Below are positions 16,237 to 24,932 of a stretch of DNA of 64,000 nucleotides, piece by piece. Below the pieces are notes generated by a model that was not told the origin of the DNA, searched no databases, and saw only the letters and a list, made by a program, of their open reading frames with translations. The position numbers and the translations under genes were made by a program. Position 1 is the first letter of the stretch, and every line of letters starts with the position of its first letter. The stretch is from JAHEYG01 sp044229775 (lineage in GTDB: Bacteria > Bacteroidota > Bacteroidia > B-17B0 > Aurantibacillaceae), in NCBI GenBank assembly GCA_044229775.1, contig JBGASH010000001.1, positions 13,506 through 77,505 of the forward strand. Direction: 5' to 3'.

Positions 16237-16824
16237 ATGTTCACAGGAATAATTGAAACAATAGCTAAAGTGGTGAAGATAGAAAAAGAGGGAACGAATG
16301 TGCATTTCACCTTTTCTTCCTCAATGGCCCCCGAATTAAAAATAGACCAAAGCGTATCGCATAATGGCGTTTGTTTAACGGTGGTTGAAGTAAAAGGAAA
16401 CAACTACAAGGTTACGGCCATTGATGAAACACTGAAGCGCTCAAATTTAGGAAATATAAAAGTGGGGGATGAGGTGAATTTAGAACGATGCATGGTGGCT
16501 AATGGAAGATTTGACGGACATATTGTTCAGGGACACGTTGACACAACGGGCGTTTGTAAAAGCGTGAAAGACCTGAAGGGCAGCTGGGAGTTTGTGTTTG
16601 AACATCCTCACAACGAAAAATTCATAACGGTTGAAAAAGGCAGCATCACCATAAACGGGGTAAGTTTAACGGTGGTTGAATCTTCCAGCGACACTTTTTC
16701 GGTTCATGTGATTCCGTACACCTTTGAGCATACCAATTTAGGAAAATTAAAAGTGGGCGATAAGGTGAATTTAGAATTTGATATTGTAGGAAAATATCTG
16801 GCCAAAATATTAAAACTTTACTAG
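16237..16824 (+). CDS. ribE: Riboflavin synthase, alpha subunit
   Basis: A 195-aa protein with the exact family opening MFTGIIETIA and two homologous lumazine-binding halves. The first carries SHNGVCLTVVEV and ERCMVANGRFDGHIVQGHVD; the second carries TINGVSLTVVES and IPYTFEHTNLG. It dismutates two 6,7-dimethyl-8-ribityllumazine molecules to riboflavin. Its length is typical. It is followed at once by nadD, so two cofactor genes sit together. Confidence 0.95.
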   Translation: MFTGIIETIAKVVKIEKEGTNVHFTFSSSMAPELKIDQSVSHNGVCLTVVEVKGNNYKVTAIDETLKRSNLGNIKVGDEVNLERCMVANGRFDGHIVQGHVDTTGVCKSVKDLKGSWEFVFEHPHNEKFITVEKGSITINGVSLTVVESSSDTFSVHVIPYTFEHTNLGKLKVGDKVNLEFDIVGKYLAKILKLY

Positions 16825-16830
16825 ATGTAA

Positions 16831-17400
16831 ATCGGCTTATTTTTTGGTTCGTTCAACCCCATTCATATAGGACATATGGTAATTGCCAATTACATGGTAG
16901 AGTTTACCGATATGGAACAGATCTGGTTTGTTATCTCGCCGCATAATCCATTAAAGGAAAAAGCGGGACTCATAAATCAGAACCAGCGCTTGTATATGGT
17001 GAATTCGGCTATTGAGGATTTTAATAAATTTCGCAGTAGCAGTATCGAATTTAATTTACCGCAACCAAGTTATACCATTAATACCTTAGCGCATCTTAAA
17101 GAAAAATATCCCGAGCACACATTTAGTTTAATAATGGGACAAGATAACCTTACCACCTTTGATAAATGGAAGAATTACGAGGAGATCATTTCGCGGCACA
17201 AAATTTATGTTTATCCTCGGCCCGAAGCAAAGTCATCGCCATTCGATAACCATCCCAATGTTATTTTAACGCAAGCGCCCATGATGGATATTTCTTCCAC
17301 TTTTATCCGAAAGGCCATTAAAGAAAAAAAGAACATGATGTTCTTTCTACCGGGTAAGGCCTGGGAATACGTGGATGGTTTAAATTTATACCAAAAATGA
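16831..17400 (+). CDS. nadD: Nicotinate-nucleotide adenylyltransferase with a disrupted start
   Basis: NaMN adenylyltransferase of NAD synthesis, about 190 aa. The reading frame encodes IGLFFGSFNPIHIGHM with the nucleotidyltransferase GSFNPxHxGH motif, PHNPLKEKAGLI, SLIMGQDNLTTFDKW, and ISSTFIRKAI near the end. Family members begin MKIGLFFGSFNP. Here an ATG at 16825, directly after the riboflavin synthase stop, is followed by an in-frame TAA where AAA would be expected, and no ATG, GTG or TTG lies between that TAA and ATG 16876. Starting at 16876 would remove the catalytic HIGH motif. The left boundary given is the first sense codon after the TAA. Confidence 0.85.
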   Translation: MGLFFGSFNPIHIGHMVIANYMVEFTDMEQIWFVISPHNPLKEKAGLINQNQRLYMVNSAIEDFNKFRSSSIEFNLPQPSYTINTLAHLKEKYPEHTFSLIMGQDNLTTFDKWKNYEEIISRHKIYVYPRPEAKSSPFDNHPNVILTQAPMMDISSTFIRKAIKEKKNMMFFLPGKAWEYVDGLNLYQK

Positions 17401-17717
17401 GTTATGACCTGAATGGTCTTTTGGCCGGACTTATTTTTGTGGGTATGGGAGGCGTAGCGCTTCTTTTAATGATCGTTGCTTTGCCCATTCGTTTTGTTGG
17501 AAAAAATAAAGTTTGGTTCGTGAAACTATCTATGTGCGCTATTACTTTTTTTGTAATAGGATTAGCGGGTGTTTCTGTCTTATGGATCTGCGACGGGTCT
17601 TATTCTTCAAAAGCATTTAGAAAGCTGATGGACGAAATATTTGGTTGGGTAGCGCTAGTGATTGCGCTGGGAGTTAGTGTTTTTATTTTTATGAAAAAAC
17701 CTTCTTCTCCAGAATAG
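17397..17717 (+). CDS. Small membrane protein of unknown function
   Basis: A 106-aa protein with three hydrophobic segments (about residues 8-30, 40-62 and 83-100). The start ATG overlaps the nadD stop (ATGA), so it is translationally coupled. It carries no motif I recognise. Its last 29 nt overlap the 3' end of the opposite-strand glycosyltransferase. It is probably an inner-membrane protein of the nadD transcript. Confidence 0.65.
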   Translation: MSYDLNGLLAGLIFVGMGGVALLLMIVALPIRFVGKNKVWFVKLSMCAITFFVIGLAGVSVLWICDGSYSSKAFRKLMDEIFGWVALVIALGVSVFIFMKKPSSPE

Positions 17718-18858
17718 AGGCGCTCATCTTTTTTAAGAAGTCAATAAAGAAACTAAAGAACACTATAAATAAGCCCACCAGAATAGAAAAGGCGCTGAGC
17801 GCGGTTGTACGTACATGAACAGGATCTAAATTTCCAAAGCCCACGTTCGACCACTTAAACACCTCCGATAAAAATAAAATTACCCCGGCCGCAATAACCG
17901 TGGATCCTAAAATTAGTCCAAAACCCAAAGTAAATTTTTTACGGATCCAATCAATATTATACCTAATGCGTTTTACGCCTGATATACTAGAAAGTGTATC
18001 GGCGAGTAAACCAAATCCAAAAATAAAAACAGAAGCGGCCAGCATCATTACGCCCATCACAAAACTATTATTATCTAAATAAACATTATCGGTTATTTCA
18101 AAATGTCCCGATCCGGTTAAAATGACTAATGTTGAACCAAAAACAAAAAAGAAAAGGGCGGGGATCCAATACAACCAAAAGGGCGCAAACATTAAAAGAA
18201 ATTGCAAATGCCGCCAACCATCCGACCAGGTTTTTAAATGTGGCGCTCTGTCACGCCCGTCTTTGCGCAAGATAATAGGCACTTCGTCCATGCTTAAACC
18301 GGCAATAGAAGCTTTTACGATCATTTCAGAAGCGAACTCCATTCCGGTTGCACTTAAGTGGAGACGTTCTCTGATGTCTGTTTTAAAGCCGCGAAGTCCG
18401 CAATGAAAATCTTTTGTTTTAAGATCAAAGAATAAACGGCCCAAAAAAGAAAGCACTGGGTTTCCAAGGTACCGATGCAAAAATGGCATAGCGCCTTTTT
18501 CAATTCCTCCCTTAAAACGATTGCCTATAACCAGATCATTACCGTCACGTAATTTTTCTAAGAAGGGTTCTAACTTTGAAAGGTCGTACGATTGATCGCT
18601 ATCGGCCATAATGCAATATTTACCTTTAGCATTTTCTATTCCCGTAATGAGGGCGGCACCATAACCGCGTTTTTCAACATGTATTACCCGAGCGCCTGCT
18701 TCGTTTGCTATCTTAATACTGTTATCGGTACTCCCGTTATCGGCAACAATGATCTCGGCAACATAACCGTTTTTGGAAATGCAATTTTGCGCGTCTTTAA
18801 TACAGGCGCCAAGGGTGCGATCTTCGTTAAGGCAGGGCAAAATAATGCTTAATTCCAT
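17689..18858 (-). CDS. Family 2 glycosyltransferase with C-terminal membrane domain (DPM1/DPG-synthase-like)
   Basis: A 389-aa protein. The N-terminal 225 residues form a GT-A domain with LSIILPCLNEDRTLGAC, VADNGSTDNS, IMADSDQSYDL (the DSD metal motif) and TKDFHCGLRGF. Four hydrophobic helices follow from about residue 230. This is the layout of polyprenyl-phosphate mannosyl/glucosyl transferases that make lipid-linked sugar donors for GT-C enzymes. The divergent neighbour at 18970 is a possible GT-C enzyme, so the pair may act in sequence. Sugar and lipid specificity are not deducible. Confidence 0.85.
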   Translation of the reverse strand: MELSIILPCLNEDRTLGACIKDAQNCISKNGYVAEIIVADNGSTDNSIKIANEAGARVIHVEKRGYGAALITGIENAKGKYCIMADSDQSYDLSKLEPFLEKLRDGNDLVIGNRFKGGIEKGAMPFLHRYLGNPVLSFLGRLFFDLKTKDFHCGLRGFKTDIRERLHLSATGMEFASEMIVKASIAGLSMDEVPIILRKDGRDRAPHLKTWSDGWRHLQFLLMFAPFWLYWIPALFFFVFGSTLVILTGSGHFEITDNVYLDNNSFVMGVMMLAASVFIFGFGLLADTLSSISGVKRIRYNIDWIRKKFTLGFGLILGSTVIAAGVILFLSEVFKWSNVGFGNLDPVHVRTTALSAFSILVGLFIVFFSFFIDFLKKMSASILEKKVFS

Positions 18859-18895
18859 ATTGACCTAACGAAGTTAGAAAAACAGGAGGAAGCGG

Positions 18896-18903
18896 CAAAC
18901 TTA
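18896..18903 (-). promoter_or_regulatory. Candidate -7 box for the minus-strand glycosyltransferase (TAAGTTTG)
   Basis: Read on the minus strand, TAAGTTTG matches the TAnnTTTG -7 consensus and lies about 38 nt upstream of the glycosyltransferase start at 18858. A clear -33 TTTG was not found. Confidence 0.35.
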
Positions 18904-18969
18904 TTTTGTAAGGTTTTGGTAAAACAGAAGAGATAATTGGTAAAAATGCATATTTTTATATTTTAATAA

Positions 18970-20286
18970 ATGTTGACAAGCCCACACCCAAAAAGCATAA
19001 AACTTCTGTTAAGAGGTTATGGCCTGTACATTTTTACATTTTGTTTTTGCTACCTGATCTTATATTTTTTTGATGTATTTGATTTCCTTCCTGCCAACGA
19101 TAATATTTTAAAATGGGACGCCTTTTGGTACACCTCCATTAAAACTAACGGCTACTATTACCATTGGTACGAGCCCTCTAACAGCGCGTTTTTCCCCTTA
19201 TTCCCATACCTATGGAAATTTTTGTTCTTAAGCAACGCTGGGATAGCGCTTTTTAATTTTGTGTTGCTGTTGTTAAGTTTAGGCCTGTTGTATTTTAACT
19301 TTGATCTTAATTCGCGTCAGCTTTTTATTTATCTTTCAATTCCATCTTCCATCTTCTTCTTTTTACCCTTCTCCGAATCGCTCTTCTTTTTATTTGGAAC
19401 AATTATGCTGACAGGGTTTCATAAGAATAATTTGAAACTCATTCTTATAGGATTATTTTTTACCTCTCTTACAAGAGCTACAGCCATGTTCTTTGTTCCA
19501 GCCATAATTCTTATGGAATTTATGAACTCAGAGAAACTGTTCGACAAAAAAATGCTGAAGAACATTGCGCTTTATTCGCTCATGGCAATAGCAGGACTTT
19601 TGGTAGTGGTGTTATTTCAATATGCGCAAACCGGCGAGTGGTTTGCTTTTGCCAAGCAACAGGTTAAATACTGGCAGCATCATTTTTCGTTACCGGGTTT
19701 TCCGCTTATTTCATTAGGAGGCAAACGCATCTTGTGGATTGACCTGACGGCCTTTCTTTTTTCGGTTACGGCCCTTGTTGTAACAATAGTATTTGCGCTT
19801 AAAAAATTCTTAAAGAAAAAGAGCGATATCAATAAGCAAAAGGCTTTCTGGTTTTCGACGGGTTATTTATTGATGACGGTATTGTATGGCTTGTTCTTTA
19901 ACCCTAAACAACTCGATATGCAGACCACCATTGAGGGTACTAACCGGTACGTGTTGGCCAGCGTTTTTTTTCTGATATTTTTCACAGGAGCCATAAAAAA
20001 TTTTAAACCCCGGATCTTCAATTTCATTTGTTTTGGAGTTATTGCGGTAGTAACGTTCTTATTTTTTGGCTTGGGTGGCGAAGGCTTGTTGTTTTTGGAA
20101 AAAAGCAAGAGTAATGATTTCCGTAACGGCATTTTCTTTTTTTGCCTCTTTATTTACGCGGCCCTCTATTATTTATCGGGCAGCCGTAAATATGGTGTTG
20201 TCTTTTCTTATATTTTGATCTGCATTAATATTCTTTTATCAGCCTTGGTACTATACGATTATACTAATGGTGTTTTTATAGCGTGA
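18970..20286 (+). CDS. Polytopic membrane glycosyltransferase (PIG-V-like)
   Basis: A 438-aa membrane protein with about ten hydrophobic segments. The first extracytoplasmic loop has ILKWDAFWYTSIKTNGYYY and then NSAFFPLFPYLWK, the WDAxWY...AFFPLFP pattern of PIG-V-like GT-C mannosyltransferases, where the loop Asp is the likely catalytic base. FTSLTRATAMFFVPA follows near residue 165. It probably uses a polyprenyl-phosphate sugar. It is divergent from the DPM1-like gene, which could supply that donor (inference), and overlaps the lipoprotein gene downstream by 4 nt. Confidence 0.75.
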   Translation: MLTSPHPKSIKLLLRGYGLYIFTFCFCYLILYFFDVFDFLPANDNILKWDAFWYTSIKTNGYYYHWYEPSNSAFFPLFPYLWKFLFLSNAGIALFNFVLLLLSLGLLYFNFDLNSRQLFIYLSIPSSIFFFLPFSESLFFLFGTIMLTGFHKNNLKLILIGLFFTSLTRATAMFFVPAIILMEFMNSEKLFDKKMLKNIALYSLMAIAGLLVVVLFQYAQTGEWFAFAKQQVKYWQHHFSLPGFPLISLGGKRILWIDLTAFLFSVTALVVTIVFALKKFLKKKSDINKQKAFWFSTGYLLMTVLYGLFFNPKQLDMQTTIEGTNRYVLASVFFLIFFTGAIKNFKPRIFNFICFGVIAVVTFLFFGLGGEGLLFLEKSKSNDFRNGIFFFCLFIYAALYYLSGSRKYGVVFSYILICINILLSALVLYDYTNGVFIA

Positions 20287-21284
20287 AGCAACTTGTTAAC
20301 ATATTCATTTTTACTGGCCTGCTGTGTTCGTGTTATCACAAGGAAAAGGAAACGCTTAAAACTATTTTTATGGCCGAAACCAATTTTAGCGATTCGTGTA
20401 CAACCAATAAAGTGAAAACGATTAACGATGATTATTTTACACGAGTTGATGGTAAGAATGTTTTTAGTGCGGGCATTGTGTATTACATTCCTGTTAAAAT
20501 GCCCACCACTATGATGCGGGTATACGTTGATTTTGATTGCCGTAAGGGAGGAGAGGATTTCGGACAAAGTTTAATTGTGTCGCTGCAAAAAGGCGATTCG
20601 ATAGTGGAGTGGAAAAAATTTCCTTTGGCTGGAATGGACATAGGAGAAAAAGTTTGGGTACACATTTCGGATAGCACGCAGTTTTTATATAAGAATCCGT
20701 TCCATAAGCCTATGCAGGTGAAGGTATTTGCGTTTGACCGACATAAGAAATCTTACATGGAAATGAATAAACTTAAGGTGGTAATAAAGGAAGTTAACGG
20801 AACCGAAGGAAAGAAAGAGCCACAGAATAAAAATATTGTTTTTTCAAAATTCATTGATTTTGAAGATTCACTTATCAAGCCCAGAACAACTGGCTGCGCG
20901 TTTAGCGGCAAATATTTTGCACGTGTTGACGGAAAAATTATTTACGGAGGCGGGACCATGTACGAATTACCGGCGGAGCTCAATACCAAGAAATTGGTAG
21001 CCCGTCTAAATTATTTTTGTCGAACCGTTGGTCCCGATTCGCTTATCAAAATGATCGTGGCGGTTCAAAACGACGACACCCTTTTGGTATGGAAAGATTT
21101 TTCGATCAGGAAATATAAAATGCGACCGGGTACCTGGACAAACATAACCGATACGGTACAATTTAACTACGATGCCGGAACAAAAAAGAACATGCAGCTA
21201 AGGGTGTTTGCTTACAACCTAAGTAAAGAAGCTTTTATTGATATTGACGATCTTTATGTTGAATTAGAAAAGAAAAGTAAGTAG
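20283..21284 (+). CDS. Lipoprotein with a tandemly duplicated domain
   Basis: A 333-aa protein starting at GTG 20283, with a lipoprotein-type signal (FIFTGLLCSC). The mature protein holds two homologous units of about 130 residues. Unit one reads DDYFTRVDGKNVFSAGIVYY, DSIVEWKKFPLAG, WVHISDSTQF and MQVKVFAFDRHKKSYMEM. Unit two reads GKYFARVDGKIIYGGGTMY, DTLLVWKDFSIR, WTNITDTVQF and MQLRVFAYNLSKEAFIDI. This is an internal gene duplication. The fold looks like a beta-sandwich; no family name is recognised. Overlaps with both neighbours suggest co-expression with the membrane glycosyltransferase and a GNAT. Confidence 0.75.
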   Translation: MKQLVNIFIFTGLLCSCYHKEKETLKTIFMAETNFSDSCTTNKVKTINDDYFTRVDGKNVFSAGIVYYIPVKMPTTMMRVYVDFDCRKGGEDFGQSLIVSLQKGDSIVEWKKFPLAGMDIGEKVWVHISDSTQFLYKNPFHKPMQVKVFAFDRHKKSYMEMNKLKVVIKEVNGTEGKKEPQNKNIVFSKFIDFEDSLIKPRTTGCAFSGKYFARVDGKIIYGGGTMYELPAELNTKKLVARLNYFCRTVGPDSLIKMIVAVQNDDTLLVWKDFSIRKYKMRPGTWTNITDTVQFNYDAGTKKNMQLRVFAYNLSKEAFIDIDDLYVELEKKSK

Positions 21285-21772
21285 TGAAAATTAGTTTTAG
21301 GCCTATAGAGAAAAAAGACAACGCTGCAATGGCGGATGTGATACGGGTTATTTTTAGGGAAATGAATATCATACAGGAAGGCACCGTTTATACCGACCCC
21401 ACAACCGACAACTTATATGAGCTTTTTAAAACGCCCAATTCCAAATATTTTGTAGCAGAAGAAAACGGAAAAGTCATAGGAGGTTGCGGCATTTTTCCTT
21501 CTCAGGGTTTACCGGAGGGCTGCACAGAATTGGTTAAACTGTATTTATCGTCGCACGCTCAGGGAAAAGGTATAGGAAATGAACTGATGCAAAAAAGTAT
21601 TAACACGGCAAGGGAATTAGGTTATAAGCAAATATATTTGGAAAGTTTTCCTGAATTTGCCAAGGCCGTGGAAATGTATGAAAAGTCGGATTTTAAAAGA
21701 CTAAAAGCACCGTTGGGAAACACCGGGCATTTTTCGTGCAACGTTTGGATGGTAAAAGATCTAACTAAATAA
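21284..21772 (+). CDS. GNAT family N-acetyltransferase
   Basis: A 162-aa acetyltransferase. The acetyl-CoA-binding motif is LVKLYLSSHAQGKGIGNELM (QGKGIG, about residue 98), preceded by GKVIGGCGIF and followed by IYLESFPEFAKAVEMYEKSDF. It starts at GTG 21284, overlapping the preceding stop by 1 nt. The substrate is unknown; the motif order fits small-molecule or amino-acid acetyltransferases. Confidence 0.87.
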   Translation: MKISFRPIEKKDNAAMADVIRVIFREMNIIQEGTVYTDPTTDNLYELFKTPNSKYFVAEENGKVIGGCGIFPSQGLPEGCTELVKLYLSSHAQGKGIGNELMQKSINTARELGYKQIYLESFPEFAKAVEMYEKSDFKRLKAPLGNTGHFSCNVWMVKDLTK

Positions 21773-21784
21773 AAATTATATAAT

Positions 21785-22498
21785 ATGTCGCATCAACATC
21801 ATCATGAAGAGGGCCATTTAAAAAGCTCAGAGTTCATTACCGATATTGTAATTGGTATGAGCGATGGATTAACCGTTCCTTTTGCCTTAGCGGCCGGCTT
21901 AAGCGGCGCGGTAAGCAACAATACCATTGTAATTACCGCTGGCATTGCTGAGATCGTTGCGGGCTGTATCGCTATGGGATTAGGTGGTTATCTGGCAGGA
22001 AAAACCGAGCAAGAACATTACGAAAGTGAATTGAAACGCGAATACAAAGAAGTGGAAGTAGTGCCAGAGCGCGAGATGCAGGAAGTAAGAGACGTGTTTG
22101 CCGAGTACGGAATAAGCGCGGAAGGACAAAACATGATCGCTAACGAATTATCGAAAGACAAAAAGAAATGGGTGGATTTTATGATGAAATTTGAATTGGG
22201 GTTGGAGGAACCGCACCCCGATCGTGCACGGAATTCGGCTTTGACCATTGGAGCTGCCTATTTCGTAGGCGGACTTTTACCTTTGTCGGCCTATTTTTTT
22301 ACAGATACACCACATAACGGTTTGATAGTCTCTATCGTTTTTACAACAATATGTTTGTTTGTATTCGGTTATTTTAAAAGTAAAGTAACCGGTCAGCCTA
22401 AACTCAAAGGCGCACTAAAAGTAACTGCCATTGGACTTGTAGCCGCCGCCGCAGCGTATTTTGTAGCGGTGAGCTTTGATAAGATGTTTGGAAGCTAA
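21785..22498 (+). CDS. VIT1/CCC1-family iron/manganese transporter
   Basis: A 237-aa membrane protein. It starts with a His-rich segment (MSHQHHHEEGH), then FITDIVIGMSDGLTVPFALA, the first-helix signature of VIT1/CCC1 transporters, followed by GIAEIVAGCIAMGLGGYLAG. A charged cytosolic stretch (KTEQEHYESELKREYKEV) is the metal-binding helix region, and three more helices complete the five expected. These proteins move Fe2+ or Mn2+ out of the cytosol. It is the last gene of the plus-strand cluster. Confidence 0.88.
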   Translation: MSHQHHHEEGHLKSSEFITDIVIGMSDGLTVPFALAAGLSGAVSNNTIVITAGIAEIVAGCIAMGLGGYLAGKTEQEHYESELKREYKEVEVVPEREMQEVRDVFAEYGISAEGQNMIANELSKDKKKWVDFMMKFELGLEEPHPDRARNSALTIGAAYFVGGLLPLSAYFFTDTPHNGLIVSIVFTTICLFVFGYFKSKVTGQPKLKGALKVTAIGLVAAAAAYFVAVSFDKMFGS

Positions 22499-22506
22499 TG
22501 CAAAAA

Positions 22507-24384
22507 TTAATAAGGAATTAAAGGCGTTACTTTTTCCTGTTCTTCCTCGGTTGACAAGGCTTTGATATCGGCAGCAGTGAGCTTTGCTTTTTGACTGTAA
22601 AGCTTGAATATTTCAGCGTTTGCCGGCATACCACAACCTGCGCATTTGGTGTACCCAAAATCGGTTTGGCTTGGCGTAATTTTACTGCCACAGTTAAAGC
22701 CCCCAAAGGCATTGTTTTTTTCCGCTTTAGCGGCACCACTAAGCGCAACGCGCGACATTACCTTTCCGGTTTCGGTATCAATGATCACGTAATTAACCGC
22801 GTGATTAAATGCTTCAACTTTTATATACACGTTATTTTTGGCACGCTTATCGGCGAGCATTGCAATTTCTTCTGCCGTAGTAACTTTGTAAGAATAAGGA
22901 TAAACCGCTTTGATCTCGTCTTCAGTTGCAGAGGTCAATTCTTTATCAATGAGCAATCGTTTGTCTTTTAAAACATTTACCAGTTCACCGCGGTCAAATT
23001 CGGTATCTAGGTTATAGAATGTTTTTATTTTTTCGATCACATATGATAGTTCGCCATTAGAAGGAACATCATTTTGTAAGGCCACCTTAAATTTATTTTC
23101 GTACAACTTGGTATCGTTCTTACCATCTTTACCATCTACGTAAGCCATAGAGATATTATAAACCAAAAACGGCACTTGTTCCATTTCTTTTTTACCCGGA
23201 AGCAAAAAGATCACCTTATCATAATTCTCGTCAAAATTTAACGCTTTGGCTTTTGTTTCAGTAATAAACTCAAAAGGCGTTTCTTTCCACTGGTCATTGA
23301 TGGCTTTAGAAAGATTGTCGTTATACTTTTTAATATTCTGTTTGTACTGCTCCAGTTGTTGCGCGTTCTTAGATATTTTTGCTACTTCCTCAGGGTTTTC
23401 TTCAAGCAATACCACAAGTAATTTGCGTTTTTTAAATTCGTCAAGGTGAAAGAAAGGCACGGCCTCTTTTGGCTTTGCTACTACTACCGGTTTGGTTTCG
23501 GTAGTTTCTTTTTTAGGATCTTCTTTCTTTTTATCGTCAACTTTTTTTGGCTTCTCTGCCTCTTTCTTTTCTGCAGGTTTAGCCTCTTCTTTTTTCTTTT
23601 TATCAGTTTCTTCTTTTTTTTCTTTTTCTACGTCTTTGTTAGCTTCTTTCTTTTTCTTTTCGATCTCTTTTAGTTTGTCTTCCAATTCTTTTTTGGCTTT
23701 CTCCAGCTCTTGTTCCTCTTTGCTTAATTCTTTATTTACTTTAGCGCTTTCTTCCTTTTTCTTGGCTTCTTCTTCTTTCTTCTTTTTATCTTCTTCCGCT
23801 TTTTTCTTAGCCTCTTCTTCTTTTTTAGCTTTTTCTATTTCCTTCGAATCTTTTTCAAGATCTTTTTGTTCTTTTTCAAGCGCTTTTTGTTTTTCGGCCA
23901 ATTCTTTTTTCTTCTGTTCTAGTTCTTTCGCTTTTTTGTCAGCCTCATCCTGTTTCGCTTTGTTCGGATCTTCTTTTTTGTTGTCTTTCTTTTTAACTTC
24001 AGGTTCAACAGCGCCGGTTGGTTTATAAATAATATCTACTACTTTTAATTTATCGGGATCAGATACTTTAAAGGTTGTTGGTTCGCCAAGGGTGAACATA
24101 ACGCGTGCGCGGCCCCGTAAAGCGTCGTTTACTTCATTGGTTCGGTCGGCGGCTATTTTTTTAAATTCTGATTTGTGATAATAACTTATAACAGTTGCGT
24201 CGGTTGGAACGCCTCCTAATTTAGCAATGAAAGCGTCAATTTTTTTGCTGGTGGTATCGGGCAAGCCGGTTAGTTGCGAAAAGTGAAAATATAAATGCAG
24301 GGTATCCGCTTTCTGACCATTCAGATAAGATCCGGTTGATCCTGCAAAAAGCAGAAGAAATAATGTTCTTTTTATAGCTTTCAT
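22507..24384 (-). CDS. Exported Lys/Glu-rich coiled-coil protein
   Basis: A 625-aa protein with a signal peptide (MKAIKRTLFLLLFAGSTGSY). A globular N-terminal part contains DTLHLYFHFSQLTG. Residues about 130-310 are almost entirely K, E, A and D heptads, a long charged coiled coil. The C-terminal region ends with a Cys-rich patch (GFNCGSKITPSQTDFGYTKC, then AGCGMPANAEIF). I chose ATG 24384, which gives the signal peptide and a 4-nt ATGA overlap with the upstream GNAT, over a codon 18 nt upstream. No family is recognised; a periplasmic scaffold is possible. Confidence 0.7.
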   Translation of the reverse strand: MKAIKRTLFLLLFAGSTGSYLNGQKADTLHLYFHFSQLTGLPDTTSKKIDAFIAKLGGVPTDATVISYYHKSEFKKIAADRTNEVNDALRGRARVMFTLGEPTTFKVSDPDKLKVVDIIYKPTGAVEPEVKKKDNKKEDPNKAKQDEADKKAKELEQKKKELAEKQKALEKEQKDLEKDSKEIEKAKKEEEAKKKAEEDKKKKEEEAKKKEESAKVNKELSKEEQELEKAKKELEDKLKEIEKKKKEANKDVEKEKKEETDKKKKEEAKPAEKKEAEKPKKVDDKKKEDPKKETTETKPVVVAKPKEAVPFFHLDEFKKRKLLVVLLEENPEEVAKISKNAQQLEQYKQNIKKYNDNLSKAINDQWKETPFEFITETKAKALNFDENYDKVIFLLPGKKEMEQVPFLVYNISMAYVDGKDGKNDTKLYENKFKVALQNDVPSNGELSYVIEKIKTFYNLDTEFDRGELVNVLKDKRLLIDKELTSATEDEIKAVYPYSYKVTTAEEIAMLADKRAKNNVYIKVEAFNHAVNYVIIDTETGKVMSRVALSGAAKAEKNNAFGGFNCGSKITPSQTDFGYTKCAGCGMPANAEIFKLYSQKAKLTAADIKALSTEEEQEKVTPLIPY

Positions 24385-24926
24385 AGTATGGTATTTTGCC
24401 ATTGCTGGTAATTTAGCCTAAAGATAAAAACTTTCATGTTTCTCCACAAAGTTTCTTTTTGGAGGGTCATTCCATTGTGTTTGGCCACATTTTGAGAGGG
24501 AATGTTCTCTGGATGTATGATAGAAACGAGCGATTCGCTTAGGTTATTGCTAAAGGCGTAATTTTTGAAGAATCCGGCGGCTTCTGCAGCGTATCCTTTA
24601 CCCCGGTATTCGGGAAAAAGGTGATAGCCTATTTCCAGCTCGGTTTTATCGTCAACTATTTGTGTCATTAATCCACACTGACCAATAAAGGCACCTGTTG
24701 TTTTATCTAATAAGGCATGAAGGCCGTATTCTTTATCTTCGTAACGCTTCATGGTTTTTTCTACCCAGGCCTTTGCTCTTTCTTCATTGGTTTCAAGACC
24801 GGTATTTGGAAAGAATTTACGGGTAGCATCATCTTCGAAAAAACGTGCCCATATTTTTTGATCATCAATAACCAGTTTTCTGGTTTTCAATCGGGGCGTG
24901 ACAAAACTGTCCGGATAGAAATACAT
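24381..24926 (-). CDS. GNAT acetyltransferase, RimJ/RimL type
   Basis: A 181-aa acetyltransferase of the ribosomal-protein-alanine type. TPRLKTRKLVIDD opens the fold, LEIGYHLFPEYRGKGYAAEA carries the acetyl-CoA site (RGKGYA, about residue 110), and SIIHPENIPSQNVAKHNGM is the RimJ/L hallmark. It begins 6 nt after the nuoN stop, so it is probably transcribed with the complex I operon. The natural substrate is unknown. Confidence 0.87.
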   Translation of the reverse strand: MYFYPDSFVTPRLKTRKLVIDDQKIWARFFEDDATRKFFPNTGLETNEERAKAWVEKTMKRYEDKEYGLHALLDKTTGAFIGQCGLMTQIVDDKTELEIGYHLFPEYRGKGYAAEAAGFFKNYAFSNNLSESLVSIIHPENIPSQNVAKHNGMTLQKETLWRNMKVFIFRLNYQQWQNTIL

Positions 24927-24932
24927 TAAAGT

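Noticed and set aside
23246..24028. Long plus-strand ORFs rich in Ser and Phe opposite the coiled-coil gene
   Set aside because: They are the reverse complement of the Lys/Glu-rich codons (AAA/GAA become TTT/TTC/TCT) of the minus-strand gene and have no independent features.
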